From NCBI GenBank assembly GCA_028023455.1, contig JAQFVV010000143.1:1588001-1652000 (forward strand): a stretch of DNA of 64,000 bases, read 5' to 3'. The position numbers and the translations under genes are program-made. Position 1 is the stretch's first letter. Each line of letters opens with the position of its first letter. Of this stretch, positions 38,075 to 50,264 are shown in pieces. The notes under the pieces are model-generated. The model was not told the origin of the DNA. It was given only the letters and a program-made list of their open reading frames with translations, and made no database searches. Origin of the DNA: Epiperipatus broadwayi. Lineage: Eukaryota > Onychophora > Udeonychophora > Euonychophora > Peripatidae.

Positions 38075-39829
38075 ATATATATATATATATATATATATAT
38101 CATCAACCATTATCAATCCACTGCAGGATGAAGGTCTCTCTAAGTTTAATCCATCTTCTCCGATCTTTAGCTTCTCTTCTCCACAACACCCCTGCACATT
38201 TTCTTATTTCATCCATCCATCTCACATGTGGTCTCTTTCTGGGTCTTTTACAATCTCTTGGAATCCAGTTTAAAATTTCAATTGTCCATCTATTATCATC
38301 TCTTCTAACAATATGTCCAGCCCAACTCCATTTCAATCTTTTAATTTTTTCAATAAGGTCAGTAACACCTGTTTGTTGTCTTACCCATACATTGCATTTT
38401 CGATCTCTTCTTGTTACTCCCAACATACATCTCTCCATACTCCTTTGAGTGGTCTGAAGTCTCTGTATTGCTCTTCTATTAAGTGTCCAAGTCTCAGATC
38501 CATAAGTAAGAACTGGTAAAACACATTTGTTAAAAACCATCCTTTTCAAACACATAGGCATATTTCCTTTTAGTATCAAGTTATTTCTACCAAAAGCACT
38601 CCAACCAAGTTTAATTCTATGATTAATTTCCTCCATTATGTTTCCATCTGTATTAATAATCTGACCAAGGTATTTGTAACTGTTAACTTCTTCTAATTTT
38701 TCATAATCAATCTTTATTTTCATATTTTGAGCAAATCGATTAAACATTACTTTAGTCTTTTTAACATTTATCTTTAGTCCTACTTTTCTACTTTCATCTG
38801 CTAACTCCTGCAACATTTCCTGCAGCTCTGAAGCATTATTTGCAAAAACAACTACATCATCTGCAAAATCTAAATGACTTAAATACTCTCCATTTACTTT
38901 CACTCCTTTAGTTTCCCATTTTAATCCACAAAATACTTCTTGCAGCACTGCTGTAAAAAGTTTTGGAGATATGGAGTCACCTTGTCTTACACCTTTCTCA
39001 ATGTTGATTTTTCCAGTATCATTATGTAATCTAATTGTTGCTGTTGCATTTTTATAAATATTCTTTAAAATATGACAATATCCTGGATCTATACCTTGAT
39101 GATCCAATGCTTTAATCACTGAAGAAATGTGTATAGAATCAAATGCCTTTTCATAATCTACAAATCCAAAACATAATGACAACTCATATTCATTTGTCCT
39201 TTCTATGACTTCTCTCAATACCTGGATATGATCTATTGTACTAAAACCACTTTTAAATCCAGCTTGTTCTCTTGGTTGGTGGAAATCCAAAGTTTTCTGT
39301 AGACGAGTTGTAATTATCTTGGTAAAAATTTTATATAAAACTGATAAAAGGCTGATAGGTCTGTAATTTCTAATATCTTCTTTATCACCTTTTTTAAATA
39401 TTAATATTATTACTGCATTCTTCCAATCATCTGGTACATCTTTATCATTTAGACATTTGGTATATAACTTTGCTAAAATTATTTCTATTTCTTCACCTGC
39501 TACTTTTAATATATTAATTATAATACCATCATTTCCTGGAGCCTTTCCTTTCTTCATACATTTAATTGCATGTCTCACTTCTTCATTTAAAATTCTGGGC
39601 AATTCTGAAGATATAATAGGTATAGGAGGCACTTGTTCTTTATTGCTATATAATTCTTGATAGAAGTCTTCTACACATTTCATGATGTCATCTCTCTTTT
39701 TAGTAATAATGCCATCTTTTTTTCTTATTGCAGATATAAATTTCCTACCAATACCAAAATGTTGTTTTACAGTCTTTAGACTTTTATTCTCTTCTACAGC
39801 TTTCCTTGCTAGTTCACAGTTATACTTTC
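38075..39829 (-). mobile_element. RTE-type LINE, 5'-truncated, RT intact
   Basis: This is the best-preserved transposon of the window. On the minus strand the open frame starts inside the element at about 39829, where homology to the copies at 3.8-5.4 kb and 53.7 kb stops, which marks a 5' truncation. It runs without a break to the stop codon at 38103-38105. The 3' UTR is almost absent: a (TGAT)/(AT)n tail at 38075-38102 starts directly at the stop, as is typical of RTE LINEs. The endonuclease domain is missing, so it could not move on its own. Intactness suggests recent insertion. Confidence 0.92.
38103..39683 (-). CDS. RTE LINE reverse transcriptase ORF (526 aa from first Met)
   Basis: The frame encodes the RT domain and C-terminal region of an RTE-clade non-LTR retrotransposon, which copies its own RNA at a nicked target. 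Motifs in order: KGKAPGNDG (about residues 46-54), NYRPISLLSVLYKIFTKII (106-124), VDYEKAFDSI (175-184), GVRQGDSISPKLFTAVLQ (232-249), LSHLDFADDVVVFANN (268-283) with the catalytic FADD box, then the thumb and LPVLTYGSETW (389-399), and the RTE C-terminus with LKWSWAGHIVRRDDNRW. The frame stays open upstream to about 39829 without an ATG, so the Met at 39683 is internal and not a true start. All catalytic aspartates are present. Confidence 0.92.
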   Translation of the reverse strand: MKCVEDFYQELYSNKEQVPPIPIISSELPRILNEEVRHAIKCMKKGKAPGNDGIIINILKVAGEEIEIILAKLYTKCLNDKDVPDDWKNAVIILIFKKGDKEDIRNYRPISLLSVLYKIFTKIITTRLQKTLDFHQPREQAGFKSGFSTIDHIQVLREVIERTNEYELSLCFGFVDYEKAFDSIHISSVIKALDHQGIDPGYCHILKNIYKNATATIRLHNDTGKINIEKGVRQGDSISPKLFTAVLQEVFCGLKWETKGVKVNGEYLSHLDFADDVVVFANNASELQEMLQELADESRKVGLKINVKKTKVMFNRFAQNMKIKIDYEKLEEVNSYKYLGQIINTDGNIMEEINHRIKLGWSAFGRNNLILKGNMPMCLKRMVFNKCVLPVLTYGSETWTLNRRAIQRLQTTQRSMERCMLGVTRRDRKCNVWVRQQTGVTDLIEKIKRLKWSWAGHIVRRDDNRWTIEILNWIPRDCKRPRKRPHVRWMDEIRKCAGVLWRREAKDRRRWIKLRETFILQWIDNG

Positions 39830-42269
39830 TATAAAAGCAATAAGTATATACATTTTCAATTCTTTTTCGTACATTTTCAAATTCGATTTATTCAATAGGC
39901 ATATATAATACGTCAGTTTAGTACACGTATTCATAATAAACAACAACCTTTCTTCAAAAATCTCAAGTAAAAACAAGAATAATACTATAATCTGAATACT
40001 GAAGTATATTACCATTGTATATATATATTTATTATATTGTGAGAGTACCATATGAGCTTCATCTAATTTGTGTTTCTTTGTGAATTTAACTGTGCCTATA
40101 TCGAATTAACAGATATAAATAACATACACCTATCTTAAGCTTTTCATATATCAGTTATATACATAAACTAATTAATATTAAAAGAATAATTCTAAAAATG
40201 AATTATTCTAATTTGTTTATACACACACATAAATAAATGTTTCTAACTAATAGTATTTTTTTTATTAACCAAAACTTGACATTGACAAAGCCATAAGTCA
40301 TCATTGCATTTTATCAGTTGAAACAAAGGAAATAAACATTTGGGGTTCATTACAAATTGTATATTTTAAACAATAGAGAGCGTGAGCATGATTATGTGAT
40401 ATGCTTGCAGAAATTAATCCAGGATAAAAACGAACTAATATTGTTATAACAATAATCTTCTATTTAGTTATCAAGGCAATAACTACGTCTTTTAAATTTA
40501 AATGTGTTCGAATTTAGAAAACATTTAAAAAAAAAGAAGATTCAATATTTTAAACGTTCTTCAAGTAATTAATTTACTTACTTTTAATATTATAAAGAAC
40601 TATAAAAAAATAATCATTGAAATTGACAAGGTTATAAGAGTTATCAACGTCTTCGAAATGAGTTTTCAAAATATATATTTAAGAAGACAAAAATTTATAA
40701 AGATGTTCTCTGGCTAGACAATTTATGCCAAGGATTTCTGCTGATGTTTTAAACCTGAACATGTAAATTTATTCCTACTTAATGCCTAAAGTATAATCAT
40801 CGTAATTTCCACTAAAAAAGTTGCCTTAATAATGGAGTATTATATTGAAGAAGATTTTAAATATTTTACTACGCAAATATTTAAAAGAATGAATATTTGG
40901 ATTACCTCTTCGAAGGATGATCAAGGAACTTTACCTTTCAACGTTCATCGTCATTTTATTTCGTTTAAGGAGGAATATGAAACCATTATTCTTTTGCATC
41001 TTGGAATACTTTGTTTTGCACTTTAATAACTCTTAAACTTTATTTCCTTTGGGGATAATTATATTTACATGGAAAAATTACTTCGTATATTAAATTATTG
41101 AGAACTGATAAGATCAACGTTATATTTTTATTTATTTAATAAAATTTAGATGTTGATATTTTGATATATGCTCTGGTGAAAGTGACGGCTGACTAAGTAA
41201 AAGTTTTTAAATTGAAACATTAGGTACAGCATAAAAATATTAAGAACTTTAATAAATAATTATTAAATAGTTTTTTAACTTATTTTGAAGATAGATTTAA
41301 TTATTATAATATATGTAAATAAATAATAAAGGAAACTTAGTTATAAGTGAGTTGAGAGTAGATATTGAAGTCTATAGTTCATCATCCCAATGAAGATCTC
41401 TTACTAAGCATATCACCAATCCATTTGTACAATGATGATTCCATTTATCCTTAAACGATAAACTGTTAATAACATCCAATGACCGGATTAATGTGAAATA
41501 AAATAAATATTCTTCGAATGTAGATGTTCTTAATCTTCATTTCTCTATTATCACTAGACGTTCTATATATTCAATATTTCAAAATATTTTAAAATAGCAT
41601 GCAAGGTTGGTTTCGAAACCTTTTACGATATAATGAGTGTACTACTCAGTGCACATTGTTTTATCCTTAATATATATAATTATCTTAAATTTATATATAT
41701 CCGAAGAATAATGGAAGAGTTAAAACAACGTAGTTTCAAAACTTAAACAGACGTTCTTTTCCTTTATATTGCTATTCCTTTAAGATTAAGTAGAAAATTA
41801 AATATATTTTCCTTGCAGACTTTGAATCCACAAATTATTTTAATTTAAAAAAGTTAATATTTAAATTCCAATCGCTAAATAGTAGTATTGATAGAAGAAA
41901 AATGATATTTTTTAAAGAGAAAAAGTTTTCTGTTTCTTTCCTTGTTTTCTTTATTTTTTTAGAGCACGAACGAATCTGCTCGTGTGTTATATAAGTTCAT
42001 GTTTAATTCAACTATCAATTGTTCCACTGACATTAAGATTTAATAATAAAATAAAAAAAAAATATAAGTATTTATTCTTAACTTCAAATCTGGCATTTTA
42101 CTCAAAAGCTTAAGGTATATTTTATTTAAAACTTAAATGTATATATAAATAGTACATATATGTTACATAATAAAATAGTCAAATAAAAATTTATATTTAT
42201 AAATAATTTCACAAGAGATAAAACACGCTAGACTAATAATAATAACTTGTAAGTTACTATTATAATATA
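39830..42269. other. AT-rich non-coding stretch
   Basis: No gene was identified. The 64-codon frame at 40832-41026 (plus) and the 80-codon frame at 39809-40051 (minus) show no known motif. Confidence 0.4.
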
Positions 42270-43230
42270 TATATTAATTTATTCATTAATGCTAATTTAT
42301 TACCTTTATCTGACTTTATAAACACTATTTCTTTTTCATATTTATCCCTTATTTTTTTAACCTCTTATTTTAATTGCATTATTTAAATTATTTATCCATT
42401 TATTTCACTTTTTATGTTTGTTTTCAATGCTTAATTTTTTTTATTATATATATCATATTATTCATTTCTTTTTTAAAACTTTCCATCCATAATTTATCTT
42501 TCATATCAATTACATCATTAATATCCTTATTTTCATAATAATATATGCCATAATTACTCTCTAAATACTTTTGTGCTATTTTCTCTACTAATGCTTGCAC
42601 TTCTATTATATCTTTATTTTTGCATACTCCATATGGTACATATTTTAAACCTTTACTTAGTATATATTTTTCTTCCTCAGTTCAATATTTGTTAAATTAC
42701 AAACCTTCTGTTCATATTTATCAAGTCCTTCTTTATAATCTTTAATTTCTTTTTCATTCTTCAATCTATCCATTTTCTTCTTATGTCTTATTATTGTATT
42801 TCTATTTATAATGTCCATCTTTTCATTACATAATTTTCTAAAAATTTCTTCTTCTTTAAAAGTTGTCCTTTTATGCAAAAATTCTTCCATATTATTAATA
42901 TCTTTATATACTTTACTTTTCATTTTATAACTTTTTTAATATATTTCTTTAGAATTTTCTTCTCAATATTCTTCACATAATTTTTTATCACTTTTTCTTT
43001 TCTTTTCTTTAATTTATGCAACCTTATAAAATTAGGTATAACTTCATATTTTTCACAATCCTTTAAAAATTTTATATTATTTTTCAAATTATTTAATTTC
43101 ATTACCAATTTCCATCTTTTTTTGACCATTTTTGATGTATCTCCATCTTCCAATCCTCTAATATATTCCAAAAATATTTTAATATTATGTATATTTTCCA
43201 TAAACATATATTATACACTCAAATATTGCT
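42270..43230 (-). pseudogene. Second Penelope-like element: N-terminal region
   Basis: Three minus-strand frames continue one another across frameshifts near 42922 and 42665. They give a lysine-rich, helical protein of PLE N-terminal type: LKDCEKYEVIPNFIRLHKL, then YILSKGLKYVPYG, then VFIKSDKGNKLALMNE near 42330. In PLEs a 'cxxxxxiPxxl' helix, an 'LSKGLxFxP' segment and an 'ADKG' motif occur in this order ahead of the RT fingers. The RT and nuclease are missing to the left. The sequence differs from the PLE at 8.7-11.2 kb, so two PLE lineages are present. Confidence 0.6.
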
Positions 43231-43331
43231 TCTTTATATTCTTGATCTTCTGTATTTTCACTTCTTATGAAAATAATATAATGTTCTTCTTCCTTTTTCT
43301 ATGTATTGATTTATACTTTTACATATCATAG

Positions 43332-43800
43332 CATTTACAACTTTCTTAAACACTTCATCAATACTATTTTTTATATCAAAACTTTATTCTAACAGTTTCG
43401 ACTGTCCTGCAGTCATCATCAGAGCTACAACATTCAAATGTATAATTATATAATTAATACACTTATACACATATTCGTATATATAATTAAATACACAAAA
43501 TAAAACATACATTTTAACCTGACCATTATAAATAATCACTTCCCATTTTATTACTTTACTCTTAAATAATTCTATCCACATTTATTTTATATTACTTTAT
43601 TTTATTTTTTAAAATATATATATTATAATTTTAATTTTAAAAACTTTAAACTTTTATTCTACTATTTAATACATAGTATTGTCTTTTTACTTATATTTTA
43701 AATCAACTTCAAACCTTTTTTTATTTTTATTAAATATTTTATAACTATCAATTAAATATAAAAAATAGTATTGATAAAGTGTTTAAGAAATCTTGTAAAT
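43332..43800. repeat. PLE-associated inverted repeat pair, 45-bp arms
   Basis: The left arm 43332-43376 and right arm 43756-43800 are inverted copies with three small differences (shared ATTTACAA, TTTCTTAAACACTT and ATCAATACTATTTTTTATAT). They lie immediately upstream of the PLE N-terminal remnant and enclose a hammerhead-like motif. Terminal inverted or partial-LTR repeats carrying ribozyme motifs are known from PLEs. Confidence 0.65.
43395..43422 (-). ncRNA. Hammerhead-ribozyme-like core
   Basis: The minus strand has CTGATGA (43422-43416), one extra T, a perfect 5-bp stem (GACTG 43414-43410 with CAGTC 43404-43400) and then GAAAC (43399-43395). CUGANGA and GAAA around a short stem II are the invariant parts of hammerhead ribozymes, and PLE terminal repeats are a known home of such motifs. 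The extra base and an unclear stem III and cleavage triplet mean that it may be a decayed ribozyme. Confidence 0.5.
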
Positions 43801-45263
43801 GGTATATGTAAAAACCAAATAGAAAAATTTATTTTTGAAATTAATTTTAAATAAAATAAGCTTATTTTTTTAAAGCTTAAATGTATTTATTTTTACAAAT
43901 TTTCTAATTATATGCATTACAAATCATGTTCATCAAAGTTAAGACTTCATGGATTTTTTTTCTTGATGAAATCTAGTAAGAAAGTCAATGTTGTTTTTTT
44001 AGATTTAGTTAAAAAATAAAACTTGTTTTTTTTTAATGATTTTTATATGTTAATAATAACTTTTTTGAAAAAAAAATCAATGATGTGCTATTTTATATGC
44101 GGTTGTGTATGTCAAGATCTCTGTGAAAGAAAGTTGAAGCAACTAGGCAACAGTAGAACTTTGTCATTGCTTGTCAACATCCTAACATAATGGAAATTCT
44201 TTACTTTTAAAAAGCAAATCATTTTCTATTTCATTACAAATAAAAATTGATTTACTTTCACTTTTTTAGATTTCCTACTTTCTACAAAATATATTTAATT
44301 GTCAAATGAAATGACACATGAATTCTGGTATAATTTTTATCTTATAATGATCTGACACTTATCATAAATCTAAACAATAAATGGTTTTAGATTATACTAA
44401 AGTTGAGTTTTGATTTTAAAAGTATTTTTTAAAAAGATTCTTTTTAAATTCATTTGTGAATAATTTATATAATATGTGTTTTGATCCCTTATATTAGACT
44501 AATAAGTAATTCACATATTCCTTATGTTTTTAAAATAAAAGCTTACTGAAAATATATAACAGAAAAGAATAACATAGAAAGGCTATTAGAAAATAATACT
44601 TTTTATATATTTGTGAGGTGTATTTTTAAAAAAAAAACATTTTTATAGCCATAGTTGTAAAAGATTATGTGATCTTGCTTTTATGAGGATTTAACTTAAT
44701 ACATATTAAAGGGAAAGCCAAAATAATGAGAATACTCATCTTTAATCTCAATATATTTTTGACATTATATATAAAACAGAAACGACATTTTTTATTTTAT
44801 AAGATAAAACCAAGGAAAAATTGAAGTGATATAAAATATCTGACACAAAATTAATGCTAAGATATTGTTTAGTGTTTAAGAACATTAATCACAATGATAG
44901 TGAAAGCAACAAAATCTGGTAGAAGTTATGATTGAAAATCAATAGTTACTAAGAGAAGGGAAGGATATTATAAAGAATTTCAGCATAAACAACAAACCAT
45001 AGATCAGATCATTGCAGAAGGTACACTTAAACATATAATGAATAGTATCTTTTACAAATAGGACATTTATTGTCAATAAGATATAAGTTTTTAATGTAAA
45101 TGTTACAACATAGACAAAGGATGTCATAAGCTTATCTTATGATCATATCAATTGTTTTTTCTATTATTTTAACTACTTTTTTGTGATCTCCAAAAGCCTA
45201 TCAACTATTTCACATTATTCTATATTGAAACTTTATAGATCTGGTTTGTGCAATTACATTATA
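43801..45263. other. AT-rich non-coding stretch
   Basis: No gene, element or tandem repeat was recognised. Confidence 0.45.
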
Positions 45264-45545
45264 TGTTGATAAACAGAGCAAAACTCTCCATACAGTATTG
45301 CCACCTGTGCTAAACAGAGTAATCAATGGATGCCAGAAGGCTTGTGCATAAAATCCCTATCTAATGCCTACTCATCCAATATCCCCAGACTAGTTTCTGA
45401 CTTGTGGCCTTCATCAGTGAGGAGCTTTGGATCCATTGATTACTCTGTTTAGCACAGGTGGCAATACTGTATGGAGAGTTTTGCTCTGTTTATCAACAAT
45501 TAATGTGCTAGTATAGGAAATGTGTTCATGTGATGCTTAATGGTT
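45264..45545 (+). repeat. Foldback family A, perfect 68-bp outer arms
   Basis: Arms 45264-45331 and 45431-45498 are exact inverted copies (GCAAAACTCTCCATACAGTA near the outside). The spacer holds the core CAGACTAGTTTCT, then CATCAGTGAGGAGCTTTGG. A 45-base tail to the right ends with TTCATGTGATGCTTAATGG. The perfect arms with an asymmetric tail differ from ordinary TIR elements. No open frame. Confidence 0.85.
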
Positions 45546-46493
45546 TTACATTATATGTATCAATGGTATAGACTCATTATCATGTTTATTACCTAATAGT
45601 ACAAGCATTGTTTTCATAGCACTCTGTCATTTTCAAAGATATAATGCTCCATTTAAGAAAATATTTATTTGCAATATCACACATTTTTTTATTAATTATT
45701 TGATTTAAACACCTCTATAGAACATTCTGGAATAGGAATCACGAGGTAGATCAAAGTTCTCTGGCAATATATCTCAGATAACTTGAGATTTTTTTGTGTG
45801 GAAAAACTGATGTAATTATATAATTTCATCCCACATAACATTCTTCCAAATTGTTATATGAATAATGATTTATAACATATCATTAAAGTAATTACAGATG
45901 TTTTTGTTATTTTGTTCAATCTATGTATATTTCTATGAATATATGTCTGTGTAATTGGTTTGAAACAGATTTGATTTATTATATTTTTTTGTCTATCAAA
46001 ATATCTTTTATCATTAATGTACATTCAAATGTAATGGCTTTTCAGATATAGTTATCATAAGATTACAAATGTTTAAGATGCATCTCCTTCCCATTTTTTT
46101 AAAAAAAAATTCAAACAAATTCGTTATCTGAAATGTAAAAAAAAATTATTCTTTCTATATATATTATCTATTCTGTCATTAATAATTGTACGTTGTTATA
46201 TTTGACACAACTTTTGGAATTGTGATTTAAATTGAAATTAAAAATTGATATTAATCTCAAAAGTTAAAGAAAAAAACATTTGTTATGAAGTTGTCAAGAT
46301 AATAGATATCTTTTCAAATGCTTACAGTGTGTTTCTGTAAATTTTCTCTTACTGATTTGAAATAGTTTAATATTTTATGTTATTAATATTATACTTTACT
46401 TATATTGTTAGATGTCTACACATATACAGCATATATATTAATAAAACCAAGTGATAAATCACATGACCTATATAGCTTGTAATTATCAATATG
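45546..46493. other. AT-rich stretch, likely LINE 3' UTR at right
   Basis: No gene was seen. The rightmost part belongs to a plus-strand retroelement whose 3' end is at 46523. How far its body reaches leftward cannot be told. Confidence 0.35.
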
Positions 46494-46555
46494 TAATAAA
46501 GAGCAAATATTTCTAAATAAGCTTATTTTATTATTATTATTTATTTATTTTTTAT
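46494..46555 (+). mobile_element. LINE 3' end with (TTA)n tail
   Basis: TAATAAAGAGCAAATATTTC followed by TAAATAAGCT passes into (TTA)n. The same 30 bases with one change occur on the minus strand at 48603-48574, there followed by a (TGC)/(TTC) tail. This defines the 3' terminus of a LINE family with an AATAAA signal and a trinucleotide tail. Confidence 0.65.
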
Positions 46556-46556
46556 G

Positions 46557-47016
<460 letters not shown>

Positions 47017-48251
47017 TCAATTCTTTATTTATTTAATGTACATATCAACAGCATTTAGCCAATTATAGATTGCACAGTAATGTAATTATTAGATACAAAT
47101 CTAAATAAGCATTAAAAAAAATTATTATAATAATAAAATAAATAATACCAATAAAATAGAAAAACAATAAAATGCACAAATAAATAATAAGGCAATATAT
47201 CAAATGAAATCAAGGATAATATTTTTTTATGAGGACTTTAGTGAATTGTTTAAAATCCAAATTAAAAACATCATCATTACCAAAATCTTTGTAATAAGTT
47301 CTAGGTAAACGAAATAAAGGAGAAAATCTTAATACATCAGATTTACAAATTTTCAGTTCAAAAACATTGTGAGTACAAGTGTTATAATTCTGTTTCTTAA
47401 TACCTAAGTTAGAAAGCAAATTAGATACAGAAATATTCTGGGAGATGAATTTATGAAGAAGTTTGAGATCTCTTGTTTTTCGTCTCAGCAGTAAATCAAC
47501 ATAATGTTCACAACCTAAACTATTTAATTTTGCAAATTTGTCAAAAACAGACTGAATTCTTATGATATCTGTTCTGTTATGAGGATTCCATATAATTGAA
47601 CCATACTCCAATATGGGAAGAACTAAAGATATAAAAAGTTTAATCTTTGTAAATTTATTAACTGCTTTTCCATCTCTGTAAATAGCTCCTACAATTTTAA
47701 GAGATTTATTCACCATAAAATTAATGTGATTATGAAAAGATCCATTATTGGAAAATATTATTCCTAGATATCTTTGATGATCATTTTTTATAATTTTAGA
47801 GTCCCCAATATAGTAGGAAAACCTTAAGACTTCAGATTTTCTAGAGTAAGAGACAATGGAGCACTTATCCATATTTATATCTATATAATTATATTCACAC
47901 CAATTCAAGAAATTATCTATATCACTTTGAAGTAAAAAACAGTCATTAATAGAATAAACATGCCTAAAAATTTTGCAATCATCTGCATAACATAGAAGAT
48001 GTGAAAATTTAAAGCATGTTTTTGGTCATCAATGTATACATTAAATAATAAAGGTGCAAGAACACTGCCTTGAGGCACCCCAGTGAAGCAATAATGTGGT
48101 AATGACAATTTACTATTAAACCTCACACAAGACATTCTATCCCTAAGAAAAGAGTCAAACCAATTAATTAATAATTTAGAAAAACCTAACCTACAAAGCT
48201 TCTGAAGAAGAATTTTATGATTAACTCTATCAAAAGCCTTGGACATATCAA

Positions 48252-48253
<2 letters not shown>
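47017..48253 (-). mobile_element. Jockey/CR1-like non-LTR retrotransposon, truncated
   Basis: The element reads on the minus strand from the RT palm to a 3' UTR (47209-47017) with AATAAATAAAG and then an (ATT)n tail. The 5' side stops abruptly at a trinucleotide array (48252) in the middle of the conserved D(M/L)SKAFD motif. One frameshift and the loss of the 5' half make it inactive. Confidence 0.85.
47210..48246 (-). pseudogene. Non-LTR reverse transcriptase, C-terminal half, one frameshift
   Basis: Upstream frame (48246-about 48020): MSKAFDRVNHKILLQKL, then GVPQGSVLAPLLFNVYIDD, the classic non-LTR RT motif of the jockey/CR1/I group. A single-base indel in an A-run near 48015 moves the next motif, LLCYADDCKIF (the catalytic YADD box), into a second frame. 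That frame then stays open to 47210 and contains YLGIIFSNNGSFHNHI, LPILEYGSIIWNP and the C-terminal HYVDLLLRRKTRDL. Everything from RT motif C on is preserved. The fingers, endonuclease and any ORF1 are missing. Distinct from the RTE family. Confidence 0.85.
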
Positions 48254-48286
<33 letters not shown>

Positions 48287-48545
48287 GAAGAAGAAGAAGG
48301 AGAAGAAGGAGAAGAAGGAGAAGAAGAAGAAGAAGAAGAAGAAGGAGAAGAAGAAGAAGAAGAAGAAGAAGAAGAAGAAGAAGAAGAAGAAGAAGAAGAA
48401 GAAGAAGAAGAAGAAGAAGAAGAAGAAGAAGAAGAAGAAGAAGAAGAAGAAGAAGAAGAAGAAGAAGAAGAAGAAGAAGAAGAAGAAGAAGAAGAAGAAG
48501 AAGAAGAAGAAGAAGAAGAAGAAGAAGAAGAAGAAGAAGAAGAAG

Positions 48546-48576
<31 letters not shown>
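48252..48576. repeat. Mosaic trinucleotide array (AAT)-(AAG/AGG)-(AGC)
   Basis: About 33 bp of AAT pass into about 260 bp of AAG with scattered AGG units, then 30 bp of AGC. The AGC end abuts a LINE 3' end (48603-48574, minus). The AAT end abuts the interrupted RT frame. The order suggests a retroelement tail inserted in the RT gene and then changed unit by unit. Confidence 0.9.
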
Positions 48577-48603
48577 TTGTTTAGAAATATTTGCTCTTTA
48601 TTA
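48574..48603 (-). mobile_element. LINE 3' end with (TGC)/(TTC) tail
   Basis: Minus-strand TAATAAAGAGCAAATATTTC with its next ten bases matches 46494-46523 at 29 of 30 positions. The tail on this copy is (TGC)n followed by (TTC)n rather than (TTA)n. Confidence 0.65.
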
Positions 48604-50264
48604 TATATATATGAATTACAGTATCATAGTGTTTCTATCTTTACAAACAGATTTCAAAAGCAGTTAAGTAAAATCTCAGGAGTTATGATAAGGGCATAAA
48701 ATCATATGTTGAAAAAAAAGGGCTTTAATGTATAATTATCAATACATATTGTCTATAATAGCTATTTTATGTGATATTTTTATTATTTTTTATACTTTAT
48801 ATGAAAACAGCATAATGGACTTTATTTTTGATGATATATTAATATAGTAAACAAATAAATCATTAATTATTCCATAAGAGAGTAAGTTGTTGTAAAGAAG
48901 TTTAAGAAATTTATTTCATTATTTATTTATATTTTTGTTTTTAAATAAAAATGAATTGTCTTATAAATATGTACATATATTATTAATATCAATTTGGTTA
49001 TACAATACAAATTCATTTGAATAATTTTCTACCTTTTTTAATCATATATCTGCAGTCACATATTATAGTATATTGTGCAAAGATAGAAATAATACAATTC
49101 AAATTAAGTTTCATATAATTTAATTATTTTCAAGGATAATCATCAACCTCCACACATCTTTGGAATCATTATAATGATTATATAACATAAATATCAGATT
49201 TCTTACATATACTCATATGTAACAGATCGATAACATGGATTAATGCATCTAACCATTGATTCATATTACACTCACATATACATATATTTATACATCACCC
49301 ACACTTTTGCTGCATAACAATATATAAATGTGCATGCTTATTGCTTTTAATATTAAATTAGTTGTTACTGAAAATTAACAAAGTTTAGATATTACTTGAT
49401 ATTGAAAAATACATTAGCATACATGGAAGCACCAACTAGAAATTACAATAAGAACTAATCAATAATTAACTAAATACAAAAAACTACATTTAAAATTATA
49501 AAAATTCAAATAAAAAGTATTGTACAAATAAAAAAATAATGAAAATTTATTCAAATGTAATACAGCTTTGATTACTATAGTCATTATATTCAAAAACAAA
49601 TCTTTAATATTGACTATGAGATGAAAAGCTAAAAAAAAAAAAAATACTTTTCAGATTTTATAAAGAGTGTTTTTACAAAAAAAAAATTAATTTATAAAAA
49701 ATAAAATTCTTTTTATTACTATTTATTTGAGAATCTAATAAGGAAGTTATTCTACATTTTACTAAAGAAATTATTCACTTAGTAAATTATTTTTAAATTT
49801 AAAGGTAAAATTGCTAGTGACAGTGAAAATTAAATGTTAACTCTGTGTTATTTACTTTTAACTTTTTGTTTTTATTTAATCAACATCTTTATATATATAT
49901 ACTATACCAGACACCATATACCCAATCACTTGAGAGGATACCACCAAACTAGTCTACCAGTTTGGAAAAATTATTTTGGGTGAATGAATATATAATCTGG
50001 ACATATTTTGATATAATAATTGCTCCTGATTCTATCTCAGTTTAGAATATGAGACTCATAACTATTAAACAATTGATAGACAAACAACAGCATACAAATG
50101 GCAGGCAAATTAAATAATCAAAATAATATTTATTAATTACTAAAATGAAAATATAACACATAAGAAAAAAAATCAATAAATTTAAAATCGATTAATTTCA
50201 ATTATGGATGGTTTTATTAACTAAATGATCCAAACCAAACATAGTTTATTATTTGTATTTTTAT
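48604..50264. other. AT-rich stretch, perhaps body of the minus-strand LINE
   Basis: No coding sequence is readable. If the 3' end at 48603 belongs to a LINE inserted in the RT gene, its UTR should lie here, and the missing 5' half of the interrupted RT gene should follow, but I did not find it. Confidence 0.35.

Noticed and set aside
38026-38519. Plus-strand open frames over the RTE gene
   Set aside because: Shadows of the minus-strand reverse transcriptase.
42657-43207. Two adjacent lysine-rich minus-strand frames as separate small genes
   Set aside because: They continue one another across a frameshift and match the N-terminal region of a Penelope-like element.
48217-48699. Open frame with a long arginine run
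   Set aside because: Translation of the AAG/AGG array. No protein signal lies outside it.
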